Positions 33,781-42,840 of a stretch of 64,000 nucleotides of DNA are shown one piece after another. The translations under genes and the position numbers were made by a program. The first letter of the stretch is position 1; each line of letters opens with the position of its first letter. The DNA is from Palsa-504 sp963744575 (GTDB taxonomy: Bacteria > Actinomycetota > Actinomycetes > Streptosporangiales > Streptosporangiaceae). The stretch is from the NCBI GenBank assembly GCA_963744575.1, contig CAVUUF010000014.1, positions 558,001 through 622,000 on the forward strand, given 5' to 3'. The notes beneath the pieces were generated by a model. The model searched no databases. It was not told the DNA's origin and saw only the letters and a program-made list of their open reading frames with translations.

Positions 33781-34215
33781 GTGAAATCCGAAATCGTTCC
33801 ATCTGAGTGGTCGGCCCTGCTCGCACTGCATCGCGTCGCCCACGCCACCGTGCACGCGCTGGCTACCGAGCTTGCCGGCCTGAACCTGACCGCCTCCGAG
33901 ATCAACGCCCTGGCCAACCTCGCCGACGGCCGCAGCCGGACCGTGTCCGAGCTGGCCGTAGCCACAGGCACCCGCCCCAGCACGCTCACCAGCGTGCTGG
34001 ACCGCCTGGAACGACGCGGCCACATCACCCGCGGCGCCCGGCCGGGCGACCGCCGGGCGGTGCTCATCGAGCTCACCCCTCCCGGCCGGCAGGCCGCGGC
34101 AACAATCCTGCAGGCGATCACCGGCCTGGAACGCCGCGCGCTCGGCACCCTGCCCGCCAGCGCGGTCGCCGGCCTGCGTACCGGGCTGCACGCCCTCACC
34201 GAGGCGTCCGCATGA
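33781..34215 (+). CDS. MarR family regulator
   Basis: 144 residues starting with GTG. Winged helix: LNLTASEINALANLADG, VATGTRPSTLTSVLDRLERR and the wing RPGDRRAVLIELTPPGRQ. An AT-rich imperfect dyad (ACTACG-TTAT-CGTATAGT, 33755-33772) just upstream may be its operator. Its stop overlaps the start of the next, broken gene (ATGA), and the MMPL remnant lies on the other side. Confidence 0.87.
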   Translation: MKSEIVPSEWSALLALHRVAHATVHALATELAGLNLTASEINALANLADGRSRTVSELAVATGTRPSTLTSVLDRLERRGHITRGARPGDRRAVLIELTPPGRQAAATILQAITGLERRALGTLPASAVAGLRTGLHALTEASA

Positions 34216-34655
34216 CCGGGCAGCACGCCGCCGCCTCCGCCTTCGATGCGCTGATGGCCGAGGTGATGGCGGGCGCGAGCCGGTTCGGCCACCGTGAACA
34301 CGTCCACCTGACGTGGCTGGCCGTGCGCCGCTGCGGCGTCGCGGCAGCGGTCAGCCTGGTCAGCGACGGCATCCAGCGCACCGCCCGCTAGGCCGGCGCG
34401 CCCCAGAAGTACCACGCGACCATCAGCCGGGCCTGGGTGCAACTGGTCGGTTACCACGCGGCTGAGAGCGGCGAAGGCGATTTCGCCGCCTTCGCCGACC
34501 ACCACCATGCCCTGCTGGACAAGCGGCTGCTCACCCGCTTCTACCGCCCGGCCACCCGGCCAGCGCTCAGGCGAAGACCGGCTGGGCCGAACCGACCTCG
34601 CCCCCTTCCCCTGGCAGGACCCCGACCGGACAGGCTCCCATCACGAGCACGCCCG
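34212..34655 (+). pseudogene. Conserved protein gene interrupted by a nonsense codon
   Basis: ATG 34212 is coupled to the MarR stop. The first 59 codons (GASRFGHREHVHLTWLAVRR, VSLVSDGIQRTAR) run into TAG at 34389, where the family normally has an aromatic residue (TAC to TAG is one change). Translation then continues well: AGAPQKYHATISRAWVQLVG and ALLDKRLLTRFYRPAT. A frameshift follows, and the end DLAPFPWQDP appears in another frame. Two independent lesions make a pseudogene likely. The family is a conserved actinobacterial protein of unknown function. Confidence 0.65.
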
Positions 34656-34689
34656 ATAGCCCGACGCCGCCGGCCTCCGCGACCCGAAA

Positions 34690-35288
34690 TCGCTGGGCCG
34701 AGCGCCATCGCCCACTGGGTGCCGTCCCAGTGCCCGACGGATGTGGTGTGGCCCTCCATCACCGCAATCCACATATCGGATGGGAGATCGCCGCGTGGTC
34801 GACGGCAGGTATCCGCCCGCGTCGTCGAGGCCGTGATGAAACTGTCATTCACCTGGGTCTAGCCGTTCTGCAGGACGAGCGGATTGAACGAGCCCGCCCA
34901 AGGCCAGGGGTTCGAAGTCGGACTTGTTCAACTCGGTGCGCCCGACCGCCCACGCGTCGGTGGCGCTGCTCGCGCTCACCCCGAGGAGCAGGGCGGTGTT
35001 ACCCGGCGTCGTGGGCGTGGCCATCTGCGACCAGGCCGTGCCGTTCCAGTTGTCGATGAGTGCCTTCGCGCCGACGTTGGTGAACGCGGCGCCGCTGCGG
35101 TAACCGACCGCCCAGGCGTCGCTGTCGGATACCGCCGCGACGCCCGTGAGCGTCGCGTTCTGCCCGGTGGGCGGCGCGGTGACAACCGCCCAGGTGCCGA
35201 CCGCGAACGCCGAGCCCGCGCCCAGGACAATCGCGGCACCTGCCGCCGAGACCGTGAACGCTGCCCTTCGGTGGAACGTGCGCAGCAT
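34690..35288 (-). pseudogene. Secreted beta-propeller-type repeat protein, degraded
   Basis: Starts with a signal peptide (FTVSAAGAAIVLGAGSAFA) and two repeats of the pattern AVSDSDAWAVG, DNWNGTAWSQ and SATDAWAVGRT. The frame closes at 34845 after about 147 residues, but a further repeat piece (MWIAVMEGHTTSVGHWDGTQ) is visible in a different frame near 34730-34790. Intact relatives have many such repeats in about 400 residues. Truncated and frameshifted. Confidence 0.6.
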
Positions 35289-35330
35289 AGATAGTCCTCT
35301 CCGAATGTCCGTCTGCGAACAGGGCCGTCT

Positions 35331-35460
35331 CTACCCGAGGTAGCGGGCGAGGGCGACGTCGACGGCGCCCCTCGTATTGTTCTCGGAAGAGCCGATGGCA
35401 ACGATGTCGCCGTCCGGCTGCACGACGACTGCCTCCGCGATGTCGTCTCCCTGCTCATGT
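35331..35460 (-). pseudogene. Delta-60 repeat protein, C-terminal stump
   Basis: The end AVVVQPDGDIVAIGSS followed by VDVALARYLG is one complete delta-60 repeat and C terminus, closely parallel to the end of the intact gene at 37003-38298 (DGKILAVGTSQ, LALARYLSS). The upstream part of the frame (to 35582) is not similar. Likely a remnant of a second copy of that gene. Confidence 0.6.
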
Positions 35461-35675
35461 CCGGTCTTCCCAACGAGTCGGGCAGGTGCCCCCGCGGGAC
35501 CTGCGCGACTCTGAACGTAAGCCGCGGCGCGCCCGTTACTCCAATAGATGTCGGTGCACCGCTGATAAGCCGCAGGCATCACCGCCCGTCAGGGTGCCTG
35601 ACCGAAGGAGGACCACAGCCAGATGACCACCAGCCTGCTGACCACCGCAGAGCCGGATCTTCCAGGCAGCCCATC

Positions 35676-36710
35676 GTGAGCCTTCCCGGCACCGAGCTGC
35701 CTGCCCGGCACGCGGAGATCGAGTTCCGCGACCTGCGGTACTTCGCCGCCGTCGCCGAGGAGCTGCATTTCGGACGCGCTGCCGCCCGCCTGTACATCAC
35801 CCAGCCCGGCCTGTCGCAGGCCATCGCCCGGCTCGAACGCCTCCTCGAGGTGCGGCTGTTGACGCGGACCCGCAGCACCGTCGAGCTCACCGAGGCCGGC
35901 GCGGAACTGCTGCACCGCGGGCGCCGGCTGCTCGCCGACCTGGACAGCACGGTAGCCCGGGTCGGCATGGCCGGGCGCGGGCAGGCCGGGCTGGTCCGGG
36001 TCGGCGTCGCGCACCTGGCCGAACCGGCCGTCGCGCCGGCCCTGGCGGCCTTCCAGGCCGAGCACCCGTCCATCGTGATGGACCGCTCGGCAATGGTCAG
36101 CGAGCGGCTGCTCGAACAGCTCGCCGAGGGACGCCTGCACGCCGCGGTCATCCACCAGGTGCCGGGCCTGGCCACGGCAGACCAGGTGGCATCGGAGCCG
36201 CTGCGGCGCGGACGCCTGGCCGTGCTGGCCAGCCCGCACAGCACCATCGCCAGCCGGGATACGGTGACCCTCAGCGAGCTCAGCGACCAGACGTTCCTGG
36301 TGAACCCGCGCGCTCTGGCCCCCGGAGCCTTCGAAGGCCTCAAGCTCATGTGCCGCGAGTTCGGCGGGTTCGAGGCCAACGTCCTGGAATCCACCGCCGC
36401 CTCGACCGTCGCCCTTGACACCAGCTGGCGGCCCATCCGGGACGGTACCGCCATCGCGGTGATGGCCGAGGCTACCGCCGTCGCGCTTGGTGCCGGCGGA
36501 ATCGCCGTCGTGCCCGTCCAGCCGCCGCCGCAGTATGTCCTGGCCCTCGCCTGGCGGCGCGGCGAGCCAGCGGCCGCAGCCCACCGGTTCCTGGCCTACC
36601 TGCGGTACTACCGCGACCGGCACCAGTGGATCACCGGCCCCCAAGCGGCACCGCCGGCACGCCGCCGTGACCCCATCCTTAATGCCAGCACCAACCGAGC
36701 GGGCCGGTGA
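35676..36710 (+). CDS. LysR family transcriptional regulator
   Basis: Begins at GTG 35676. The HTH is EIEFRDLRYFAAVAEELHFG, AAARLYITQPGLSQAIARLE and LEVRLLTRTRSTVELTEAG. The co-inducer-binding domain follows (GLVRVGVAHLAEPAVAPALA). 344 residues, slightly longer than usual owing to a polar C-terminal tail. No obvious divergent target: the neighbour on the other strand is only a stump. Confidence 0.88.
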   Translation: MSLPGTELPARHAEIEFRDLRYFAAVAEELHFGRAAARLYITQPGLSQAIARLERLLEVRLLTRTRSTVELTEAGAELLHRGRRLLADLDSTVARVGMAGRGQAGLVRVGVAHLAEPAVAPALAAFQAEHPSIVMDRSAMVSERLLEQLAEGRLHAAVIHQVPGLATADQVASEPLRRGRLAVLASPHSTIASRDTVTLSELSDQTFLVNPRALAPGAFEGLKLMCREFGGFEANVLESTAASTVALDTSWRPIRDGTAIAVMAEATAVALGAGGIAVVPVQPPPQYVLALAWRRGEPAAAAHRFLAYLRYYRDRHQWITGPQAAPPARRRDPILNASTNRAGR

Positions 36711-37002
36711 CCACCCGGGCCATCCGACCACGTACCCCACGACTTCGCTGATCACGCCGGCATCAAGACGCCCGCGCGGTTGTCACGCCGGCGACAACTG
36801 CCGCTTATCACCGCCGCACAAACATCTATTGGAGGAACGGGCGCGCCACGGCTTAGGGTTCGGAGCCATCGCAGGCCCGCTGGGCGCGTCCCGGCCCATC
36901 AGCGATGACGACCAGGTACTGCGGCAGCGGGCATGCGGATCCAAGATTTCGTCAGGGAATTCCGCTGCCAGCGGGCCCGGGAGAACAGAAGGACATTTCG
37001 CT

Positions 37003-38298
37003 ATGAACACACGTGTTCCGGCCGGGGTAGCGGGCGCCGTGGCCCTCGGCCTCGCGCTGGGCTTCGGCGCCGGCACCGCGTCGGCGGCGGGCACCGCGGG
37101 CGCTCTCGACACTAGCTTTGGCCACAGCGGCATCGTCCTGACCAACCTGGGACTAGATGCCAACGGGAACCAGATCCAGGCCGATCCGGCCGCTGTCGCC
37201 GAACAATCCACCGGTGACATCGTGGTCGCGGTCGGGCTCGGCGGGCCCGACTCCGGACTGATGCGGTACCTGCCGAACGGGGCGAGGGATACCACCTTCG
37301 GCAACGGCGGCTTCGCCGGGCTACCCGTCGGCAACTCGAGTACCCGGCCAGCGCTCGCCGTCCAGTCGGACGGCAAGCTGGTGTGGGCCGGCGAAGGGAC
37401 CGCGAGCAACGGGAGCGCCGTGTTCGCGGTCGTGCGGTTCAACGCCAACGGCACCCTGGATCAGACCTTCGGCACCGGCGGCCTGGCCGCCACTACGTTC
37501 GGCAACGCCCTCCAGGGCGCTCAGGCTGTCCTGGTGCAGCCCGACGGGAAGATCCTCACCGGCGGCCAGGTCCTGTTCGGCGGCCGCCCGCCACAGGACA
37601 TCGGCGGCCTGGCCCGCTTCAACCCCAACGGCAGCATCGACACGACCTTCGGCTCCGGCGGGCAGGAGCTGGTCCCCAACCCGAACCCCGTGCTCGGCTC
37701 GGTGATCGGCGTCACCGCACTGGGACTGGACGCCAACGGGGACATCTTCACCCTGCCCAGCCACCTCGAGTTCAGCCCGGCCGGCCAGCCGGTGACCCTC
37801 ACCCCGGCCGCGATCACCACCACCTCGCTGGGCGGCAACGTCGTCTTCCTGCCCAGCGGCGGCTTCGTGGTGGCGACCACCGCGGGCAGCAGCCGGTCGA
37901 GTGACCACGACATTCAGGTGACGCGGTTCAACCCGGATGGCACCACCGTCTCGACCACTACCGGGGTCGACTACGCGGGCCAGAACGGCGCGCTCGCGGC
38001 GACTGACAGCGCCGCTTCGGTGGCGATTCAGGCCAACGGGCAGGCGGTGGCCGACGGTAGCCACGTCGAATCAGGTCAAGCCAGCAGCACGTCGGTGTTC
38101 GGTCTGGCCCGTTTCAACGCCGACAGCAGCCTCGACGCCGCGTTCGGCAACGGCGGCGTGCTGACCACCAGGATCCAGGGCAGCGACTCCGCGGCCCTGA
38201 CGTTCATCCAGCCGGACGGGAAGATCCTCGCCGTCGGCACCTCGCAGAACGCGGCCGGGGTGACCGAACTGGCCCTGGCCCGCTACCTCAGCTCCTAG
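37003..38298 (+). CDS. Secreted delta-60 repeat (beta-propeller) protein
   Basis: Signal peptide with VAGAVALGLALGFGAGTASA. The mature part has about seven delta-60 repeats: each has a QPDGKIL-type strand and a DTTFGNGG-type loop (LDTSFGHSGI, RDTTFGNGGF, LDQTFGTGGL, IDTTFGSGGQ, LDAAFGNGGV). The number fits a closed propeller. Function unknown in the family; it is extracellular. ATG 37003 with GAAGGA upstream. A stump of a related gene lies at 35331. Confidence 0.85.
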   Translation: MNTRVPAGVAGAVALGLALGFGAGTASAAGTAGALDTSFGHSGIVLTNLGLDANGNQIQADPAAVAEQSTGDIVVAVGLGGPDSGLMRYLPNGARDTTFGNGGFAGLPVGNSSTRPALAVQSDGKLVWAGEGTASNGSAVFAVVRFNANGTLDQTFGTGGLAATTFGNALQGAQAVLVQPDGKILTGGQVLFGGRPPQDIGGLARFNPNGSIDTTFGSGGQELVPNPNPVLGSVIGVTALGLDANGDIFTLPSHLEFSPAGQPVTLTPAAITTTSLGGNVVFLPSGGFVVATTAGSSRSSDHDIQVTRFNPDGTTVSTTTGVDYAGQNGALAATDSAASVAIQANGQAVADGSHVESGQASSTSVFGLARFNADSSLDAAFGNGGVLTTRIQGSDSAALTFIQPDGKILAVGTSQNAAGVTELALARYLSS

Positions 38299-38474
38299 CC
38301 AAGGCTCGCGCCGGCGAGATCGGCGCCGTGCCCGGGCCCCGCGGAGCCCCGGGCACGCGCCGACCAGCTCAGCCCCAGATCCATGGGCACCGCTAGGCGA
38401 AGGCGATCACGAACTGCGTGGCCAACCGCTGGGATGATGACCCCGACACCCCAGCCGGGGTCCGTGACCGGGTG

Positions 38475-38695
38475 GCCCTGGAGAGCGACCCAGCACTGGA
38501 AGACCTGCCTCCCCGGGTCGATGACCATCACCGGGCGCAATTCGCCGGTAAACGACTACGGTGATATGCGAGCTGGCATGCCCGGCCAGGCGTGCGATCT
38601 CTTCGACCGGCACGCCCTGGTAGCTCATCATGCTGACGAACGAGGTCCGCAGTTCCTTCGGGACCCAGCGTGCCCCGATCCCGTCGGATGCCGTC
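38475..38695 (-). pseudogene. Tyrosine integrase, C-terminal remnant
   Basis: Reading from 38695: ARWVPKELRTSFVSMMSYQG, VPVEEIARLAGHASSHITVV and YRR, then in a second frame RPVMVIDPGRQVF. This is the catalytic end of a phage/ICE integrase (R of ELR, H of GHAS, Y of VVYRR). No other part is left. The rest of the gap 38299-38875 shows no gene. Confidence 0.65.
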
Positions 38696-38875
38696 GCTCA
38701 CCTGGGAATTGACTTCCAATTTATTCGCTCAATCGGCGAGTGTCGCATGTCGTTGTGGTCAGTTGTTAACGGTCTGATTGTGTGAGCGTCCCGGCCGGGT
38801 GCTCTTGCCAACACGCTCCGTAAGATGCATTGTAAGCCTTATGGGCGCACAAAGCTCATCACCGTAAGAGAGGGG

Positions 38876-39838
38876 ATGCTGGTGAAGCTGTTCGATCTTG
38901 CGACACCGTGGGCCGGGGCGCGGTGGACACGGCCGCTGCGTGCGCGGGCCCTCCTGGCCGCGCTGGCGGCGGCGGTCGTGGCGTCAGTTCTCGCGGCCGG
39001 GCCAGCGTCGGCCGCTCCGGCTGCGACGCCTCCGGCAGCGGGCACGTCGCCCGGCGCTGCCTTCGTGGGCGTTGACATAGTGATGGCGTACACCGCCACG
39101 GACGGATCGGTATGGGTGCGGAATGTCGACACGGGCGTGTACACCCCGGCTGGCGGGCGCCTCGTCACCGGACCGGCACTAGTGGCGTCCGGGTCCACCG
39201 TTGTCGTCTTCGGCGAGGGCACCGACCACTCGCTGTGGACGACCACCTGCACCCCGGGTGCCGCCAGCTGCTCGGGCTGGACGTCGCTCGGCGGCACCGT
39301 CACCAGCAGGGCGGGCGCAGTTTTCCGCGGCCCCAGCGTCGCAGACTATTCGGTGTACGCCCGCGGCGCCAACGGCGCGGTGTGGGGGCTTGACCACACA
39401 TCCGCCGGCTGGGGCGCCTGGTACACCATAGGCGGTAACCTGTACGGCGGCACCGGCCCGGCAGCAGCCTACCTCGGCGGCATCTACGTACTGGTCACCG
39501 GAACCAACAAAGAGCTGTACCTGCAAAAGGTGGGACCCGGTGCCGTTTTCGGCCCGGTCGGCGCCCTGACCACCGCGTCCCCGGGGCTGACCGCGATCAC
39601 GGGCGCGCTTGTCGGGTTCGCCCGCGGCACCGATAGTGCCGCGTACTACCACCGGTTCCTGTCCACGTCGCCGGGCTGGCATTCGTTCGGCGGCCGGTTC
39701 ACCTCGGGGCTGGCCGCGGCCTCGTCCGCCACGAGCACGTACACCTTCGGGCTCGGCACCGACAGCCGGGTCTATGAGAACAACGGGGCCTGGGCCGTGT
39801 ACCCGCCCACCTTCACCGGCTGGACGCTCGCCAGCTAG
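38876..39838 (+). CDS. Secreted lectin-like/beta-propeller protein
   Basis: From ATG 38876 (GTG 38882 has better SD spacing), residues 20-47 are a signal peptide (ARALLAALAAAVVASVLAAG, cleavage at PASA-A). The mature 270 residues repeat a module of about 45 residues: DGSVWVRNVDTG, DHSLWTTTC, NGAVWGLDHTSAGW, NKELYLQKVG, DSAAYYHRFLSTSPGW and DSRVYENNGAW. This resembles PLL/tachylectin-type propellers. Two Cys flank TPGAAS. No catalytic motif; probably surface binding. Confidence 0.75.
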   Translation: MLVKLFDLATPWAGARWTRPLRARALLAALAAAVVASVLAAGPASAAPAATPPAAGTSPGAAFVGVDIVMAYTATDGSVWVRNVDTGVYTPAGGRLVTGPALVASGSTVVVFGEGTDHSLWTTTCTPGAASCSGWTSLGGTVTSRAGAVFRGPSVADYSVYARGANGAVWGLDHTSAGWGAWYTIGGNLYGGTGPAAAYLGGIYVLVTGTNKELYLQKVGPGAVFGPVGALTTASPGLTAITGALVGFARGTDSAAYYHRFLSTSPGWHSFGGRFTSGLAAASSATSTYTFGLGTDSRVYENNGAWAVYPPTFTGWTLAS

Positions 39839-40097
39839 CCGACCACACCGTGAGGCGCCGGACCCCTGGGCCAGCGCGCTGCAGATCAGCACCGGCGAGA
39901 CGCTGGTGGCCAGCGCCCAGCGCAGCTGCTCCAGGGCCGGCGCCAGGTGTCCCTCAGTTGGTTACTCGCCTCCAGGCTCGTGGGCTGTCCTGTCCCTCGA
40001 TGCGAGCTACCGGCGCGCCAGCGGTACCAAGGGCTGATCCGCATACCGGCGCAGGCCCGGGGTTCCCGCTCACGGTCCGCGTCGCCATAATGCTGGG

Positions 40098-40620
40098 ATG
40101 CGAGCCCTCAGCAGGCGCGTACGGTTTCGCAAGGCCACGAGAGATTACGCGATCGCGTCGCTAGCCTCCTTGATGCGCCGGGTCGAAGACCGCTCGCGCG
40201 CGACTGGCCAGAGCCTAGACGAGGCCGCGGCGATCGTTGTTGAAGACCTTGAGCGTGCCGCCGCGGCGTTGAGTGCGCGGACGGCCCCGCTCGTGCCCGC
40301 CTGTGGCGTACTCGTAGCTGCCGCCGGGCTAATGCTGAAGGCCGAACCCGCCTCAGAACCCCGTCTCCGAGGTCTTCTTCAGCCTCACCGTCCTGTCCAC
40401 TGTCGGGGCGCTGTGGTTCCTGATCAGGGCGCATTTCGTTTATGTCGGCCGCCGCAATGTCGGGCTTTCACCCACCGTCGATGACATCGCTTTCACGCAC
40501 GGCCGCCTCGTCCGCAAGCACGCCGACGTTCACCGCGGCGGCTGGCTGGCGGGGATTGGCCTGACCTGCCTGCTCCTCGGGATCCTCCTCGGCGTTCACA
40601 TCTCCCTGAACCCCGGCTGA
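40098..40620 (+). pseudogene. Two-span membrane protein gene with a frameshift
   Basis: The first frame (RFRKATRDYAIASLASLMRR, AAAIVVEDLERAAAALSART, then a hydrophobic LVPACGVLVAAAGLML) ends its similarity at about 40352. The +1 frame continues with QNPVSEVFFSLTVLSTVGAL, HGRLVRKHADVHRGGWLAGI and a second span LTCLLLGILLGVHISL, closing at 40620. The two halves together would make about 170 residues. Family unknown. A frameshift mutation is likely. Confidence 0.55.
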
Positions 40621-40879
40621 GCTGGCTTCTGGTCAGCGGTCCTGGTTCCTACAGGGCACGCAACGGGCACGATGTATCCCTGGATGGATCGTTTGATCCT
40701 CTCGATGCGAACTATCGGCAATGAGGTCAACGACGGTCGTTCGCGCGGGTGGCCAAGTCAACCGCATCGGTCTGGGATCGATGGTTGTCAGGCCGGTTGC
40801 CGCACTTCGATGCCGCACCTTTTCAGGGCAGCGAGTTGCCCTGGCTACTCTGGCTGGCGATGTGCACCAGGTTGCTCCC

Positions 40880-41113
40880 GGCGATAATGCCCAGGATCGC
40901 CGCATCGGCAAGGCGGGGGTGCCCAAGATCACCGTTCACGACGCCCGCAAGACCTGCGGCTCGCTGCTGGCAGCACTCGACGTGCACCCGCGGGTGGCCA
41001 TGCAGATCCTGCGGCACAGCAAGATCGCCCTGACGATGGAGATCTACACCGAGGTACCCTCGGCCGCTACCCGTGATGCGCTCAAGAAGCTCGGAAGCTG
41101 GCTCGACGAGTAA
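40880..41113 (+). pseudogene. Tyrosine integrase C-terminal remnant next to tRNA-Ala
   Basis: RIGKAGVPKITVHDARKTCG, LDVHPRVAMQILRHSKIALT and MEIYTEVPSAATRDAL carry the H-x-x-R, HSK and Tyr catalytic elements. The N-terminal three quarters are gone; the open frame upstream to 40721 is unrelated. It ends 80 bases from the 3' end of tRNA-Ala, where site-specific elements commonly integrate. Confidence 0.75.
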
Positions 41114-41192
41114 ACGCCGTTGCTGCACTTTGCTGCTGCACCATGATCAAGAACGGCCGGTTTCATGCTCGGAAACAGCCTCTGACCTGCTG

Positions 41193-41265
41193 TGGAGCTG
41201 AGGGGATTCGAACCCCTGACCCCCTCCATGCCATGGAGGTGCGCTACCAGCTGCGCTACAGCCCC
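41193..41265 (-). tRNA. tRNA-Ala (GGC anticodon)
   Basis: 73 bases on the minus strand fold into a complete cloverleaf: acceptor GGGGCUG with CAGCUCC and discriminator A, including the G3-U70 pair that defines alanine tRNAs. The anticodon loop is AUGGCAU (anticodon GGC) on a CCUCC/GGAGG stem, and the T loop is GGUUCGAAUCC. CCA is not encoded. The 3' end faces the integrase remnant. The 215 bases from here to the next gene hold nothing further. Confidence 0.96.
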
Positions 41266-41480
41266 GCACGACACTGACACGGAGCCTGGCCCGAGGGGCA
41301 GGTATTGGAGGACCGCACCAGCACCGTGAAGAGATCTTACCCTGCCGCGGCGGCGACTTTGACCTTATCGCCGGGCACGTAGTCTTTCGCCCAGCGCACG
41401 CCCTCGCCTGGTTATTCCTGACTGGCCCGACGCGAAGGTGCCTCGCGTTCCAGGCCGCCCGTTTTGGGTACCTTGAACGC

Positions 41481-41882
41481 ATGGCGCGTTCCAGGCTGAT
41501 AGATACAGCCAGCGTCCCTATCGTGCTCAGGATCTCCGTCTCCGAGGATGACGTGGCGCAGATAGACGAGGTGCTGGCCCGTCCTGAGTTCGCCGACTGG
41601 TCCCGCACCGAGTGGTGCCGGGAGATCATCCGGACGGCCTTGCGGTACTACATGAGAGCTCTCGCCGTGCCTGAGGCCCGGTCGGCGCCCGCCGAGCCTG
41701 AGGCCGCACCGGCGCCGCTGCGGGAGAGCACGCCACCGGCGCCTGCCCCGGACCCGCCGCTCCCAGCCGCCGACGAGGTCGTGCCCGAGCCGCCGGGTCG
41801 CTCGGACTGCTCGCACCCGCAGGAAACCAGGAACTACCAGACGGGTACCTGCGCCGCCTGCGGGGCCATCCTCTGGGACTGA
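41481..41882 (+). CDS. RHH-like DNA-binding protein with C-terminal zinc-ribbon-like motif
   Basis: 133 residues. Residues 11-60 (VPIVLRISVSEDDVAQIDEV, then WSRTEWCREIIRTALRYYM) have the strand-helix-helix shape of a ribbon-helix-helix protein. A Pro/Ala-rich linker (65-105) leads to a C-terminal cluster C110-x-H112 ... C124-x2-C127 (RSDCSHPQ, TGTCAACGAILWD), probably a metal site. The combination suggests a DNA-binding regulator. No strong ribosome site before ATG 41481. Targets unknown. Confidence 0.62.
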   Translation: MARSRLIDTASVPIVLRISVSEDDVAQIDEVLARPEFADWSRTEWCREIIRTALRYYMRALAVPEARSAPAEPEAAPAPLRESTPPAPAPDPPLPAADEVVPEPPGRSDCSHPQETRNYQTGTCAACGAILWD

Positions 41883-41978
41883 CCCGACCGGGAGCATCAC
41901 CTCGGCACCCTGTTCGGGGCCGCGAGGACACTACAGTAAACGGAGCGGCGCGGTCGCTGGCGGGAACGAGATAGGCGA

Positions 41979-42431
41979 TTACCCCGCGACCTCGGCCGCG
42001 AGCAGGGCGCCGAGTTCCCAGCAGGCCTCCAGGGTCGGCTTGCCCGGCGGCCCGGTGACGGTGACCGGCGGCCGCACGGCGCGCCACTGCAGGCCCGTGG
42101 TGATGGACTCGACCGCGCGCACCGCGCCAGTGGTGTCCATGCCGCCGTGCACGTACAGGCCGTAGGGCCTGCGCCTGGTCGCCTCCAGGCACGGGTAGTA
42201 GATGCCGTCGAAGAAGTGCTTGAGGGCACCGGACATGTAGCCCATATTGGCGGGCGTGCCCAGCAAGAAACCGTCAGCCTGGAGCACGTCGGCTGCTGCC
42301 GCCGTAAGGGCCGGCCTGATGACCACCTCGACGCCCTCGATCTCATCGGTCCGCGCCCCGCTGACCGCCGCCTCGAACATCTCCTGCAGGGCGGGCGACG
42401 GGGTATGGTGGACGACCAGCAGCCTCGGCAT
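41979..42431 (-). CDS. Flavodoxin-like NAD(P)H-dependent FMN reductase
   Basis: 150 residues, single flavodoxin fold: VVHHTPSPALQEMFEAAVSG (phosphate-loop region), DGFLLGTPANMGYMSGALKH and GLYVHGGMDTTGAVRAVESI are typical of WrbA/FMN-reductase proteins. Start at ATG 42431; no strong SD. Cytoplasmic. Stands alone between the regulator and a stretch of gene debris. Confidence 0.82.
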   Translation of the reverse strand: MPRLLVVHHTPSPALQEMFEAAVSGARTDEIEGVEVVIRPALTAAAADVLQADGFLLGTPANMGYMSGALKHFFDGIYYPCLEATRRRPYGLYVHGGMDTTGAVRAVESITTGLQWRAVRPPVTVTGPPGKPTLEACWELGALLAAEVAG

Positions 42432-42439
42432 GATCGCTG

Positions 42440-42840
42440 AGCATAACGTTCGCTCGCCTGACCAGGTGCGAGTCCACCCGGCGGTTTCCCGGCCGGGTCG
42501 GTGACGAACCGGGTGTTCCACAGCACCGCGGCCCAGCCGACGGCGAGCACCGCCGTGGCCAGGAACACCGGGAACAGGGACTCGCTGCTGACCCGGTAGT
42601 CCTCCACGGCAGTGTCGCGGTGGTTCGGCCGACCGGCAGGGTACCGTTCCGTTGCGCTGGTGATCTGGCCCGTAATAGGGGCCCAGCCCCCTGGCGATGA
42701 GATTGCGGGCGTGCACTCGCATCGTGGACGGATCGCTCAGCTGGGCTGTGACCCGCTCGTGGCCGCGCAGGCGGAACTTCGCGCGGAACGGATGCCGCGC
42801 GATGGCGTCCAGCCGCTGGTCGAGCGAGTCTGGCAGCGGA
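42440..42840 (-). pseudogene. Gene debris: DUF4186-like start and a membrane-span fragment
   Basis: Directly after the flavin amine oxidase stop, the minus strand reads LDAIARHPFRAKFRLRGHER and MRVHARNLIARGLGP, the start of a DUF4186-type protein, but lacks a start codon and its conserved C-terminal half. It is followed in another frame by YRVSSESLFPVFLATAVLAV and WAAVLWNTRFV, one hydrophobic helix from an unidentified protein. Two truncated genes appear to be fused here. Confidence 0.45.
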
